Shown here piece by piece: positions 38,495 to 50,000 of a stretch of 64,000 nucleotides of DNA. A model generated the notes under the pieces. The model saw only the letters and a list, made by a program, of their open reading frames with translations, was not told where the DNA came from and did no database searches. The stretch's first letter is position 1; each line of letters begins with the position of its first letter. The position numbers and the translations under genes were made by a program. The stretch spans positions 241,543,071 through 241,607,070 of the forward strand of contig NC_090024.1 of the NCBI RefSeq assembly GCF_037176765.1. The letters are read 5' to 3'. The stretch is from Anolis sagrei (Eukaryota > Chordata > Lepidosauria > Squamata > Anolidae).

Positions 38495-39254
38495 TGTTTG
38501 TTATAGTCCTAAGTTTCAGGGAATCTGCAGATAAGTGGCTTCTTTTGGCTGCAATCATAGGGCAAGCCACCTGTCAATTATAGTTAGGTTCCCTGGTCCC
38601 ACCCCTTTTTGAGTTTTGGAGGGAATAGGAGCCTTTTTTAGTCAGTTCTCACAGAGAAGCCTTTCGCACAGGACATAAAACCAAGAGCTCCTGTAGAAAG
38701 CTTCATCTTCTACGGCTCGGCCAGGAGACATACAGTTCTACAGCTTGGCCGGGGTTATTCAGCCCTACAGCTTGACCGGGGAGAAAAGGCCCACAGCTTG
38801 GCTGAGGATTTTGCAGCCTTACAGCTCCTTTGCTGAGGGACTTCAGCCAGCCATCAGAGCAACCTGAACTCCTTCTTTTCCCCTGGAAGTCTACAAAGCT
38901 CTGCTTGGCAAGGGTCGCTCACGGAAGCCAGACGCAGTTGGTACTGGGTGCAGGGACTCCACGCCTACAGAGGCAAGTACAGACTGCCCAGATTAGTAGT
39001 TAAGGATTTCCCCATTAGTTAGTACACAGTTATGAAGATAGTGCCTGTTCCCAGTGAACAAGATTGCAAGAGCCAATAGACTGTTAAGAAAGCCTTGAAA
39101 TACCTGTTTGTTTTCATCAATAAAAAACTTTGTTAGACTTACTTTAAGAACTTTGTTTTGGGGAGGTACAAGGGCCTTTAATCAGAGGCAGCCCCGGCAT
39201 CCTGTTGGGCACACAGAATTTATGTCCTGTCTACAGTGTGATGCACAGGCCCAG
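38495..39254. other. Unclassified repeat-like block, possibly an LTR
   Basis: Contains an imperfect 30-35 bp tandem motif around CTACAGCTTGGCCGGGG (38715-38830) and an AATAAA-type signal at about 39119. It lies between two SINE pieces. I could not define matching ends or a target duplication, so the LTR idea is weak. Confidence 0.35.
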
Positions 39255-39301
39255 CGTACGACAGCATATCAGCACTTTTACCCACTGCGCCACCGGGGGC
39301 T
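39255..39301 (-). mobile_element. SINE head fragment
   Basis: ACCCACTGCGCCACCGGGGG then CTCC, the reverse of the tRNA-SINE head. Confidence 0.6.
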
Positions 39302-39476
39302 CCTAAAACACACAAATACACACACACACACACAAACACATATACACCCACATATATATATATATGCAAACACACATATATACACAGATATTTACACACA
39401 CATACACACATATATACGCACACAAAACACATATACACAGTCTGGGCCACAGCAACGCGTGGCAGGGGACGGCTAG
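39302..39476 (+). mobile_element. Helitron 3' end
   Basis: CA/TA-rich repeat followed by the terminal hairpin GCCAC-AGCAACGC-GTGGC and a CTAG end at 39473-39476, next to T. The 5' part is missing. Confidence 0.8.
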
Positions 39477-39670
39477 TATGAATATAAAATAACTAAAATA
39501 ACATAATATAACAATAAAGTAGCAAAACAATAAAATGACAAAATAACGAAATAGTAAAAATAATAAAATAGCAAAGCAACAAAATAATGAATTAGTAAAA
39601 TAGTAAAAATAATAAAATAATAAAAACAATAAAAACAATAAAAAACAAATTAACAAAATAGTAAAATACA
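39477..39670. repeat. A+T-rich simple repeat, right part
   Basis: Continuation of the array at 37880-38066 with the same AATAAAATGACAAAATAA phrases. Confidence 0.75.
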
Positions 39671-39756
39671 GGGCAAGTGAAGCAGGGAACATGCAAGAAG
39701 GAAAGAAAATAAGGATCCTGGGGTGTCCACGGGGGTGAAAATTTGATGAAGGGGTT

Positions 39757-40035
39757 CACAACAACAACAACAACACAACAACAACAACAATTCTATCTCA
39801 TCAGTCAAAAGCAGGCCCACACTTCCCATTGAAATACTAATAAGTTTATATTTGTTAAAATTGTTCTTTATTTTAATTATTGTATTGTTTTTAAGTGTTT
39901 TTGCACTACAAATAAGAAGTGTGCATAGGAATTCATTCATTTTTTTTATTTTATTTTTACAAATTATAATCCGGCCCTCCAACAGTTTGAGGGACTGTGA
40001 CCTGGCCCTCTGTTTAAAAAGTTTGAGGACCCCTG
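39757..40035 (-). mobile_element. OC1 (OposCharlie1)-like hAT transposon end
   Basis: On the minus strand it starts CAGGGGTCCTCAAACTTTTT and continues AACAGAGGGCCAGGTCACAG, CTGTTGGAGGGCCGG, AATTTTAACAAATATAAACT, TTCAATGGGAAGTGTGGGCC. This matches my memory of the OC1 hAT family known from opossum and several other vertebrates. The other end is missing near a (CAA)n run. Confidence 0.75.
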
Positions 40036-40400
40036 CCTTAGGTGGTCTGGTCAAAAGACCCCCAAAGCCCAGGGAAAGGGGTTATTTACTTATTCTCCAT
40101 GCTTAAGAGTCTTTGCAAAGTCCATTGTTTAGGAATGATAACGCAGGAAGTCTTGCAACACCTGGATCCTGAGATGCTGGGCATAGTTCATGAAGCGGTC
40201 ATCTTCCTTAATATTTTATATAGACATACATACATATCATAAATGGGGCATATGCAGAAAGGGAACATGCGGGTTGGGGTAAGATCTGTCTTGGTCTTTC
40301 AGAGCCCATGAAGCTTGATACAAAGTCCATACAAGCAGCCAAGGTCCATCCAGGCATCATGGGGCACCATTTCGAGGCAGGATTTCAGAAATAACAGCAA
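40036..40400. other. Intergenic sequence without recognised features
   Basis: Between the hAT and the next Penelope copy; nothing recognised. Confidence 0.4.
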
Positions 40401-40409
40401 TGTTATAAA

Positions 40410-41266
40410 ATATTGGGTTGTTGTAAGTTTTTTCAGGCTATATGGCCATGTTCCAGAGGCATTCTCTCCTGACGTTTCACCTGCATCTATGGCAAGCATC
40501 CTCAGAGGTTGTGAGGTCTGTTGGAACTAGGAAAATGGGTTTATATATCTGTGGAATGACCAGGGTGGGACAAAGGACTCTTGTCTGTTGGAGCTAGGTG
40601 TGAATGTTTCAACTGACCACCTTCATTAGCATTTGATGGCCTGGCAGTGCCTGGGGCAATCTTTTTTAGAGGTGATTAGATGTCCCAAATTGTTTCCTCT
40701 CTGTTGTTTTGCTGTTGTAATTTTAGAGTTTTTTTAATACTGGTAGCCAAATTTTGTTCATTTTTATAGTTTCCTCCTTTCTGTTGAAATTGTCCACATG
40801 CCTGTGTATTTCAGTGGCTTCTCTGTGTAGTCTGACATGGTGGTTGTGAGAGTGGTCCAGCATTTCTCAAATAATCTGCTGTGTCCAGGTTGGTTCATCA
40901 GGTGCTCTGCTATGGCTGATTTCTCTGGTTGAAGTAGTCTGCAGTGCCTTTCATGTTCCTTGATTCATGTTTGGGCAATGGTGCTGCATTTGGTGGTCCC
41001 TCTGTAGACTTGTCCACAGCTGCATGGTACACGGTAGACTCCTGCAGAAGCGAGAGGATCCCTCTTGTCCTCTGCTGAACGGAGCATTTGTTGGATTTTC
41101 TTGGTGGGTCTGTAGATCGTTTGTATGTTGTGTTTCCTCATCAGCTTCCCTCTGCGGTCAGTGGTTCCCTTGATGTATGGCAAGAACACTTTTCCTCTGG
41201 GTGGATCTTCGTCTTGACTCTCGTGGTTTGTTCCCAGTCTTGCAGCTCTTCTGATGTCTGAGGTGG
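40410..41266 (-). mobile_element. Penelope-like element, endonuclease part
   Basis: Terminal repeat at 40410-40640, then in reverse the GIY-YIG region: [12 protein letters not shown]-like end at 40740-40770, [19 protein letters not shown] at about 40985-41045, and [35 protein letters not shown] at 41090-41200. The copy ends abruptly at 41266 with no second terminal repeat. Confidence 0.9.
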
Positions 41267-41474
41267 AATATTATTTATCAAATAAAATATATATAAAAAT
41301 ATTATTTACAAATAAAATATTATTTACTTGGCATTTCCCCTTTTGCTAGTCTCAGACAAAAGGCATTGGTATCCTTTTGTTTGAGAATCATTGCATTTCA
41401 GCCTGGTGTCCTTGGCAAAACTAAGATTTCCATGATTATAAACTATCTTTTATTGTGGTGGGGGGTCATGTTTG

Positions 41475-41880
41475 GCAACACTACGAGGAGCACCCTAAAG
41501 ATCTGGGTCTTTTTAGCCTGCAAAGGAGAAGACTGAGAGGAGACATGAGAGCCATGTGTAAATATGTGAAAGGATGTCACTAGGAAGAGGGAGCAGGCTT
41601 CCTTTCTGCTGCCCTGGAGACTAGGAATCAATGGAGCCATGGGTTCAGATTACAGGAGAAGAGATTCCACCTGGACATTAGGAAGAACTTCCTGACCATA
41701 AAGAGAGCTGTTCAGCAGTGGAACTCTCTGCTTCAGAGACTCGTGGAAGCTCCTTCCTCAGAAATTTTTAAATAGAAGCTGAATAGTCATCTGTCAGGGA
41801 TGCTTTGATTGTGCTTTTCCTGCTTGGCTGGAAGTTGGATTAGATGGCCCATGGAGTCTCTTCCAACTCTTGTTATTCTA
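41475..41880 (+). mobile_element. CR1 LINE, older copy
   Basis: AGCCTGCAAAGGAGAAGACT, GAGAGGAGACATGAGAGCCA and TTCAGCAGTGGAACTCTCTG follow CR1 ORF2 and the 3' UTR, more diverged than most copies here. Confidence 0.8.
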
Positions 41881-41929
41881 GAACTAGCCGTCCCCTGCCA
41901 CGCTTTGCTATGGCCCAGTCTGTGTATAT

Positions 41930-42745
41930 GTGTTTTGTGTGTGTTTATGTGTGTGTATATATGTGTGTGTGTGTGTGTGTATATTTCTGTATTTGTGTGT
42001 TTATATGTGTACATGCATATTGTGTATATGTGTGTGCTTGTCTACATGCATATTTGTATGTACATGTATGTTGTATATGAATATGTATGTGCATGTGTAT
42101 GTATGTATATGTGTGTATATTTGTGTATTTCTGTGTTTATGTGTACATGCATATTGTGTATATGTGTGTGCTTGTCTACATGCATATTTGTGTGTATATG
42201 TGTGTATGTATGTGTAAATGAATATGTCTGTGCATGTGTATGTATGTATATATATGTGTATATATTTGTGTATTTGTGTTTATATGTGTACATGCATATT
42301 GTGTATATGTGTGTGCTTGTCTACATGCATATTTGTGTGCATATGTGTGTATGTATGTGTATATGAATATGCCTGTGCATGTGTATGTATGTATATATGT
42401 GTGTGTATATTTCTGTATTTGTGTGTTTATATGTGTACATGCATATTGTGTATATGTGTGTGCTTATCTGCATTCATATTTGTGTGTATATGTGTGTATG
42501 TATGTGTATATGAATATGCCTGTGCATGTGTATGTATGTATATATGTGTGTGTATATTTCTGTATTTGTGTGTTTATGTGTACATGCATATTGTGTATAT
42601 GTGTGTGCTTGTCTACATGCATATTTGTGTGTATATGTGTGTATGTATGTGTATATGAATATGTCTATGCATGAATATGTATGTATATATGTGTGTATAT
42701 ATTTGTGTACATGCATATTGTGTATATGTGTGTGCTTATCTATAT
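41930..42745. repeat. Higher-order GT/TA minisatellite, about 145-bp unit
   Basis: The phrase ACATGCATATTGTGTATATG recurs at 42011, 42145, 42290, 42437, 42582 and 42709 (spacings 134, 145, 147, 145 and 127 bp). Long open frames across it, rich in Tyr, Val and Cys, are artefacts of the repeat. Confidence 0.9.
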
Positions 42746-42895
42746 AGAATCATAGAATCAAAGAGTTGGAGGAGACCTCATGGGCCATCCAGTCCAACCC
42801 CCTGCCAAGAAGCAGGAATATTGCATTCAAATCACCCCTGACAGATGGCCATCCAGCCTCTGTTTAAAAGCTTCCAAAGAAGGAGCCTCCACCAC
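42745..42895 (-). mobile_element. CR1 3' end inside the Helitron
   Basis: ATAGAATCATAGAATCAAAG to AAGGAGCCTCCACCACA, the CR1 3' terminal 150 bp. Confidence 0.9.
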
Positions 42896-42973
42896 ACATA
42901 TGCATATTCGTGTGTATGTATATGTGTGTGCATGTGTATATGTATGTGTGTATATTTGTGTGTCTTTGTGCAT

Positions 42974-43284
42974 ACTTACTTACTTACTTACTTAGGCAAT
43001 CCCTCGTTGGACGAGTAAGATGGTCTTCCAATATTCTTGTGGATTCGTAGGTGGCTGTGGAACCCTATTCTTGACCCACATCTTCTCCCACAGTGAAAAC
43101 ATTGGTTTCCAGGTGGAAGGTGGTCCTGGTCGGGGTTGGCTTAATGCGCCTTCCTCCTGGCATGTTTCTCTCTTTCACCCTCCACTCGTGCCTGCTCGAA
43201 ATCTGCAGCACTGCTGGTCACAGCTGACCTCCAGCTGGAGCGCTCAAGGGCCAGGGTTTCCCAGTTCTCAGTGTCTATGCCAGA
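42974..43284 (-). mobile_element. Non-LTR retrotransposon 3' end with (AAGT)n tail
   Basis: Same family and same tail as 5072-5402, on the opposite strand. Flanked by GCATAC and GCATAT, a possible short target duplication. Confidence 0.75.
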
Positions 43285-43629
43285 GCATATATATACCTGT
43301 GTGTATGAATGTGTGCATGTGTATATGTATATGAGTGTATGTGTATATGTATATTGTGTATTTTGAGGTTTTTTAAGTCTGTTCCGCTGGGGTTGTGTGT
43401 GTGTGTGTGTGTTTAGGGGTGATGGGCACTCGTTGGACTGTTAGGTGTGTGGTGTCCAAATTTGGTATCAATTCCTCCAGTGGTTTTTGAGTTCTGTTAA
43501 TCCCACAAACGAACATTACTTTTTTATTTATATAGATTTCATCACGCTACCCGGAAGTTGTGATTCTATGCTCACTCTAAACTTTCTTCTATGGCGCCCA
43601 AACCCCACCCAGCTAGAACAGAGGCGGGT

Positions 43630-44000
43630 ATTTTTCAGGCGCATGCGCACTGGCGTCCAAGCGTGAGCTGCTGTTTACTCCTCTGCGGTGACGTGTGTGG
43701 GCGGGGCCAGGCGAAGAAGCGAAAGGGGGCGGGGCTAACTAACTGAGGGCCGGACGGCTGAGAGGAGAAGAGGGAAAGGCATGCTCCTCGGCGGTTCCCG
43801 GAAACCATGGCCCTCCGGAGGCCGGCGCCGGATGGCAACGGGAGGCGAGGTATGTCCCCACCGGGTAGCCACGGGCCTGGGCCTTTAGGACAAGCCGCTG
43901 CTCGGAGGGTCCGAAGGGGAGACTAGGCCCGAGGGGAGGGGCGTGGCCAAGCGGAGAGCCCGCCCCCCACGCTGAGTGATTTACAGAAAGGCCAATCAGA
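43630..44000 (+). promoter_or_regulatory. TBC1D20: CpG island promoter of TBC1D20
   Basis: GC-rich, CpG-dense block around exon 1. A TGACGT CRE-like core lies at 43689-43694, and GGGCGGGG-type GC boxes near 43700 and 43727. No TATA box. The factor sites are motif matches only. Confidence 0.75.
43807..43849 (+). CDS. TBC1D20: TBC1D20 exon 1
   Basis: ATG in the context GAAACCATGG, then 14 codons plus one base. Donor GCGAG|GTATGT. The N-terminus is shorter than in human, but MALR is kept. Confidence 0.9.
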
Positions 44001-47000
44001 GGAGGCCGTTCAATTAATGGGCAGGATTCTGGAAAATGGAGAGAGAGTGATGTCTCTCCCCATTTCCAGAAGTCTCAAGTGGGACCTTTTAGGGGAATTA
44101 TTAATATTATTATAAAGATAGTTATTGTTACAGTAGCTATAATGTTGTTATAGTTGTAATGCTGCAATTACTATTTTAATGTTATACTAGTTGTATTAAT
44201 AACTATTTTTATAGTTATGATAGTCATAGTAAGAACTATTATTGGGTTGTTGTAGGTTTTTTCAGGCTGTATGGCCATGTTCCAGAAGCGTTCTCTCCTG
44301 ACGTTTCGCCTGCATCTATGGCAAGCATCCTCAGAGGTAGTGAGGTCTGTTGGACATAGGAAAAAGGGTTTATATATCTGTGGAATGACCAGGGTGAGAC
44401 AAAGGACTCTTGTCTGCTGGAGCTAGGTGTGAATGTTTCAACTGACCACCTTGATTAGCATTTGATGGCCAGGCAGTGCCTGGGGTAATCATAGAATCAA
44501 AGAGTTGGAAGAGACCTCATGGGCCATCCAGTCCAACCCCATTCTGCCAAGAAGCAGGAATATTGCATTCAAATCACCCCTGACAGATGGCCATCCAGCC
44601 CCTGCTTAAAAGCTGCCAAAGAAGGAGCCTCCACCACACTCCGGGGCAGAGAGTTCCACTGCTGAACGGCTCTCACATTCAGGAAGTTCTTCCTAATGTT
44701 CAGATGGAATCTCCTCTCTTGTAGTTTGAAGCCATTGTTCCGCGTCCTAGTCTCCAAGGAAGCAGAAAAAAAGCTTGCTCCCTCCTCCCTGTGGCTTCCT
44801 CTCACATATTTATACATGGCTATCATATCCCCTCCCAGCCTTCTCTTCTTCAGGCTAAACATGCCCAGCTCCTTAAGCTGCTCCTCATAGGGCTTGTTGT
44901 CCAGACCTTACTAGCTGTAATAATGACGATTTTTATAGTTATGATAGTCATAGTAAGAATTGTTATTGTTAATGAAAGCTATAAATCAATGTTGTGATTA
45001 AAGTTGCAATAAGTATTGTTATTGTTTTAGTAGCCATGGTAATAATAATACTTTATTTGCTATGCCTTCAAGGTATATTATAGTTATGATAATAAGAATT
45101 TTATTTATTTACTAGTCACCCCCTGTTGTTGTGGCCCAGTCTTTTAATATGTGTTTTGTGTGAATGTGTGTGTATATATTTGTGTGTTGTTGTTCATTCG
45201 TTCAGTCTTCATGGACCTCATGGACCTCATGGACCAGCCCACGTCAGAGCTCCCTGTCGGCCGTCACCACCCCAGCTCCTTCAAGGTCAATCCAGTCACT
45301 TCAAGGATGCCATCCATCCATCTTGCCCTTGGTCAGCCCCTCTTCCTTTTTCCTTCCACTTTCCCCAGCATAATTGTCTTCTCTAGGCTTTCCTGTCTCC
45401 TCATGATGTGGCCAAAGGACTTCAACTTTGTCTCTAGTCTCCTTCCCTCCAGTGAGCAGTCGGGCTTTATTTCCTGGAGGATGGACTGGTTGGATCTTCT
45501 CGCAGTCCAAGGCACTCTCAGAACTTTCCTCCAACACCACAGCTCAAAAGCATCTCTCTTCCTTCGCTCAGCCTTCCCTAAGGTCCAGCTCTCACATCCG
45601 TAGGTTACTACAGGGAAATCCATGGCTTTGACTAGGCGGATCTTTGTTGCCAGTCTGATGTCTCTACTCTTTACTATTTTATCGAGACTGGACACTGCTC
45701 TCCTCCCAAGAAGGAAGCGTCTTCTGATTTCCTGGCCACAGTCTGCATGTGCAGTAATCTTTGCGCCCAGAAATACAAAGTCATAGTTATTGTGTTGTTG
45801 TAGGTTTTTTCGGGCTGCATGGCCATGTTCTAGAGGCATTCTCTCCTGACGTTTCGCCTGCATCTATGACAAGCATCCTCAGAGGTTGAGAGGTCTGTTG
45901 GATATAGGAAAAAGGGTTTATATATCTGTGGAATGACCAGGGTGGGACAAAGAACTCTTGTCTGCTGGAGCTAGGTGTGAATGTTTCAACTGACCACCTT
46001 GATGAGCATTTATGGCCTGGCAGTGCCTGGGGCAATCTTTTGTTGACAGGTGATTAGATGTCCTTGTTTGTTTCCTTTCTGTTGTTGTGCTGTTGTGATT
46101 TTAGAGGTTTTTTTAATACTGGTAGCCAGATTTTGTTCATTTTCATGGTTTCCTCCTTTCTGTTGAAGTTGTCCACATGCTTATGGATTTCAATGGCTTC
46201 TCTATGTAGTCTGACCTGGTGGTTGTGAGAGTGGTCCTGCATTTCTGTGTTCTCAAATAATATGCTGTGTCCAGGTTGGTAAACCGTCAGATCTTTGTAT
46301 TGTCGAAGGCTTTCATGGCCAAAATCTCTGGGGTGTTGTAGGTTTTTTCGGGCTGCATGGCCATGTTCTAGAGGCATTCTCTCCTGACGTTTCGCCTGCA
46401 ACTATGGTAAGCATCCTCAGAGGTTGTGAAGTCTGTTTGAATTAGGAAAATTGGGTTTATATATCTGTGGAATGTCCAAGGAACATGAAAGGCACTGCAG
46501 ACTACGTCAACCAGAGAAGTCAGCCATAGCAGAGCCCCTGATGAACCAACCTGGACACAGCATTTTATTTGAGAACACCGTGTATTGTCGAAGGCTTTCA
46601 TGGCTGGAATCACTAGGTTGTTGTAGGTTTTTTCAGGCTATATGGCCATGTTCTAGAGGCATTCTCTCCTCTAAGGAGAGAATGCCTCTAGAACATGGCC
46701 ATATAGCCCGAAAAAACCTACAACAACCCAAATGCTGGACCACTTGTAACAACCACCATGTCAGACTACACAGAGAAGCCATTGAAATCCATAAGAATCA
46801 GGTGGACAATTTCAACAGAAAGGACAAAACCATGAAAATGAACAAAATCTGGCTACCAGTATTAAAAAACTCTAAAATTATAACAGCAAAACAACACCCA
46901 AACACAGGGAAACTCCAGAGAGGAAACAATCAGGGACAGCTAATCACCTCTCAACAAAAGATTCCCAGGTACTAACAAGCCACACACACACAAACTGCCA

Positions 47001-50000
47001 GGCCATCAAATGCTAATTAAGGTGGGCAGTTGAAACATTCACACCTAGCTCCAACAGGTAAGAGTTCTTTGTCCCACCCTGGTCATTCTACAGATATATA
47101 AACCCAGTTTTCCTATTTCCAACAGACCTCACTACCTCTGAGGATGCTTGCCATAGATGCAGGTGAAATGTCAGGAGAGAATGCCTCTAGAGCATGGCCA
47201 TATAGCCCGAAAAAACCTACAACAACCTGTGATTCCAGCCATGAAATTATGACTATTGTAAAAATAGCATTTATTATTATAGCTTTATAATTATAATAAG
47301 TATTAGGGTTATCCAGTACTAGTACCGATAGTACTAATAAACACATTACTAATTATTATATGTGTATAATATGTCTGTTGTTGCACTAATTATAATAATA
47401 CTTATTGGCATTGTTTATTTATATAGTGTACTCAGTGTGCATGATGCTCTGCAAGTAAAGCAACCAAAAGCAGTGTATAATTTTAAATGCTAATAGATAT
47501 ATATTTACATATACAAATTCACAGGGAAGGAAGTACCATTAGCATATAAATCCTACTGCATATAATACAATTGTAAAATGAATTATCCTTCAGCAGGACC
47601 CACTATTTCAGTTGTTTATTGTAAAGCATTATGTCTGTTTGATGGTGCTACGTAAATATAATAATACTAATACATGTTATTTGTTACTTGCCTTTCCTCG
47701 TTGCTTGAAAGAGCATGCAACACCATTAAAAGATACATAAATGAAATACAAGACTATTAAAATAAATAAACTAAAATACATTAAAATCATGGATACCAAT
47801 CAAATGTACATATAGTTTAAAATTGACAAGATAGGCCTGCTGAAAGAGAGAGGTCTTTAACTCTGTGTTACATTACAAAAGAATACAATATCATGCAAAT
47901 CAAGCTGTCCAGTCCACATAAACAAGGATTACATTTACATTGCAAAAGCGTTGTGGGGAGGAAGTTTTTAACTGAAAGGAAACAAAGGAAAGAACTGTCT
48001 ACAAATATTCAGGGGAAGAATTCCAAGTGTATGGAACAGCAAGGGAGCATCTACTCCACTCTAGAATTCATGTGGTTTCACCCCACTTTCACTGTCTTGC
48101 CTCAATGCTGTGGGATTTATAGTTTGGTGGGACACCAGCCCTTTCTGACAGAGGAAGGCTAAAGGACCTTCTAAAACCGTAACTCACATGATTCCATAAA
48201 ATGGAGCCATGGACCTTAAAAAGGCATAAAACTGCCTTTATTCTCTGAGTGAACCGGAACAAGTCACACTCTTTCAGCCTCTGAGGATGGCAAGAACAAA
48301 CCTTTTCTGAACTATTCTTGCCAAGTAAACTCTAAGGCAGTTTTGTCTTAGGATAGCCGTAAATCAATTTGAAGGCACACACAACAATAGTTGTGTAGGG
48401 ATTGGCATGATTTGAATGTGTTTTAATCCCTTTGTCTTTTAAGTTACATATTTTAATGGTCATATATTTTATTTATGTATTTTAATAACTATGTTGTACC
48501 CTGCTTCAAGCTGAGAGGAAAGGCAGATAACATACTATTATTATGGTGTTGTCGAAGGCTTTCATGGCCAGAATCACTGGATTTCTGTGAGTTTTCTAGG
48601 CTGTATGGCCATGTTCCAGAAGCATTCTCTCCTGACGTTTCACTCACATCTATAGCAGGAATCCTCAGAGGTTGTGAGGCTTCACAACCTCTGAGAATGC
48701 TTGCCACAGATATGGTTGAAACATTAGGAGAGAATGCTTCTGGAACATTATTATTATTATTATTATTATTATTAGATTCCTAGAAGAATCGAGTAACATA
48801 ATCAAAGCAATGTGTAGTCAGAAATTCAGCAGGTGAAGCCTCTTTGACTTCTTCACATTGAACGTGAGCTTGTTATAATGCATTTGAGTACACACATTCA
48901 CACACTTCTTAAGCCTTTCCTTCTAGAGTAAATGAGACAGTTGGAAAATAATGATTAAGTATATATTCTTTTGGAATGATAAGAGACTTTGCTCATATGC
49001 CCCCCCCCCCCACACACACACACCATATTTTTGAAAGCCATGTTAGAGGAAGGCTTTTGTCTATCTATTCCCTTACTCTGAGTAGTGATAGCTGAGCCAT
49101 TCCCTGTCTCAGGCTTAATTCTGTGATTATATGAAAATGAGAAGTCTGCAGTTATCGACATCTATGGTTGGTTTCACTTTTGATTGCGCCATCAGGGGAG
49201 ACATGTCATAAGGGAGAGGTATCATATTATCTTGCATATATTGATCTACTGAAGCATGCATGAATGAGAAAGAGCTTATACAGGCTGCTGTCATATATTT
49301 GTGTCAGAGTGTTCCCTTGCCTTGACATTGATGCATGTTAGTAATAGCGAGGAAAGACTGAAAGGATGAGCGAAACCATCCTTAAATAATGTTCTAGTAC
49401 TTGAAAGACTGAAAGAATGAGAGAAACCATCCTTACGTTAAATAATGTTGTGGTAGTTGAAAGACTAGGAAGTTTTATTTGACTTTTCTTCTGTGTTGCT
49501 GATGATCTGGACTGTCGTCCATGAAAGGACATGCCAAATTGAACCCTTTATCATAGAATCATAGAATCAAAGAGTTGGAAGAGACCTCATGGGCCATCCA
49601 GTTCAACCCCCTGCCAAGAAGCAGGAATATTGCATTCAAATCACCCCTGACAGATGGCCATCCAGCCTCTGTTTAAAAGCTTTCAAAGAAGGAGCCTCCA
49701 CCACACTCCGGGGCAGAGAGTTCCACTGTTGAACGGCTCTCACAGTCAGGAAGTTCTTCCTCATGTTCAGATGGAATCTCCTCTCTTGTAGTTTGAAACC
49801 ATTGTTCTGCGTCCTAGTCTCCAAGGAAGCAGAAAACAAGCTTGCTCCCTCCTCCCTGTGGCTTCCTCTCACATATTTATACATGGCTATCATATCTCCT
49901 CTCAGCCTTCTCTTCTTCAGGCTAAACATGCCCAGTTCCTTAAACCGCTCTTCATAGGGCTTGTTCTCCAGACCCTTGATCATTTGAGTCACCCTCCTCT

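Larger units (their letters stand above)
41884..43536 (-). mobile_element. Helitron, 1.65 kb with nested insertions
   Basis: Read on the minus strand the 5' end is TCTATATAAATAAAAAAG at 43536 and the 3' end is CTAG at 41884, after a hairpin-like GCCATAGCAAAGCGTGGC. It lies between A and T. The interior is a long GT/TA minisatellite plus a CR1 piece (42745-42895) and a LINE 3' end (42974-43284). The 5' region matches the Helitron at 53698 (GTTTGTGGGATTAACAGAAC). Confidence 0.88.

Noticed and set aside
38495-39254. A third solo LTR
   Set aside because: No matching TG...CA ends or target duplication could be defined, so it is listed only as an unclassified block.
41930-42745. Long open frames rich in Tyr, Val and Cys
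   Set aside because: They follow the GT/TA minisatellite in several frames on both strands and have no protein-like composition.
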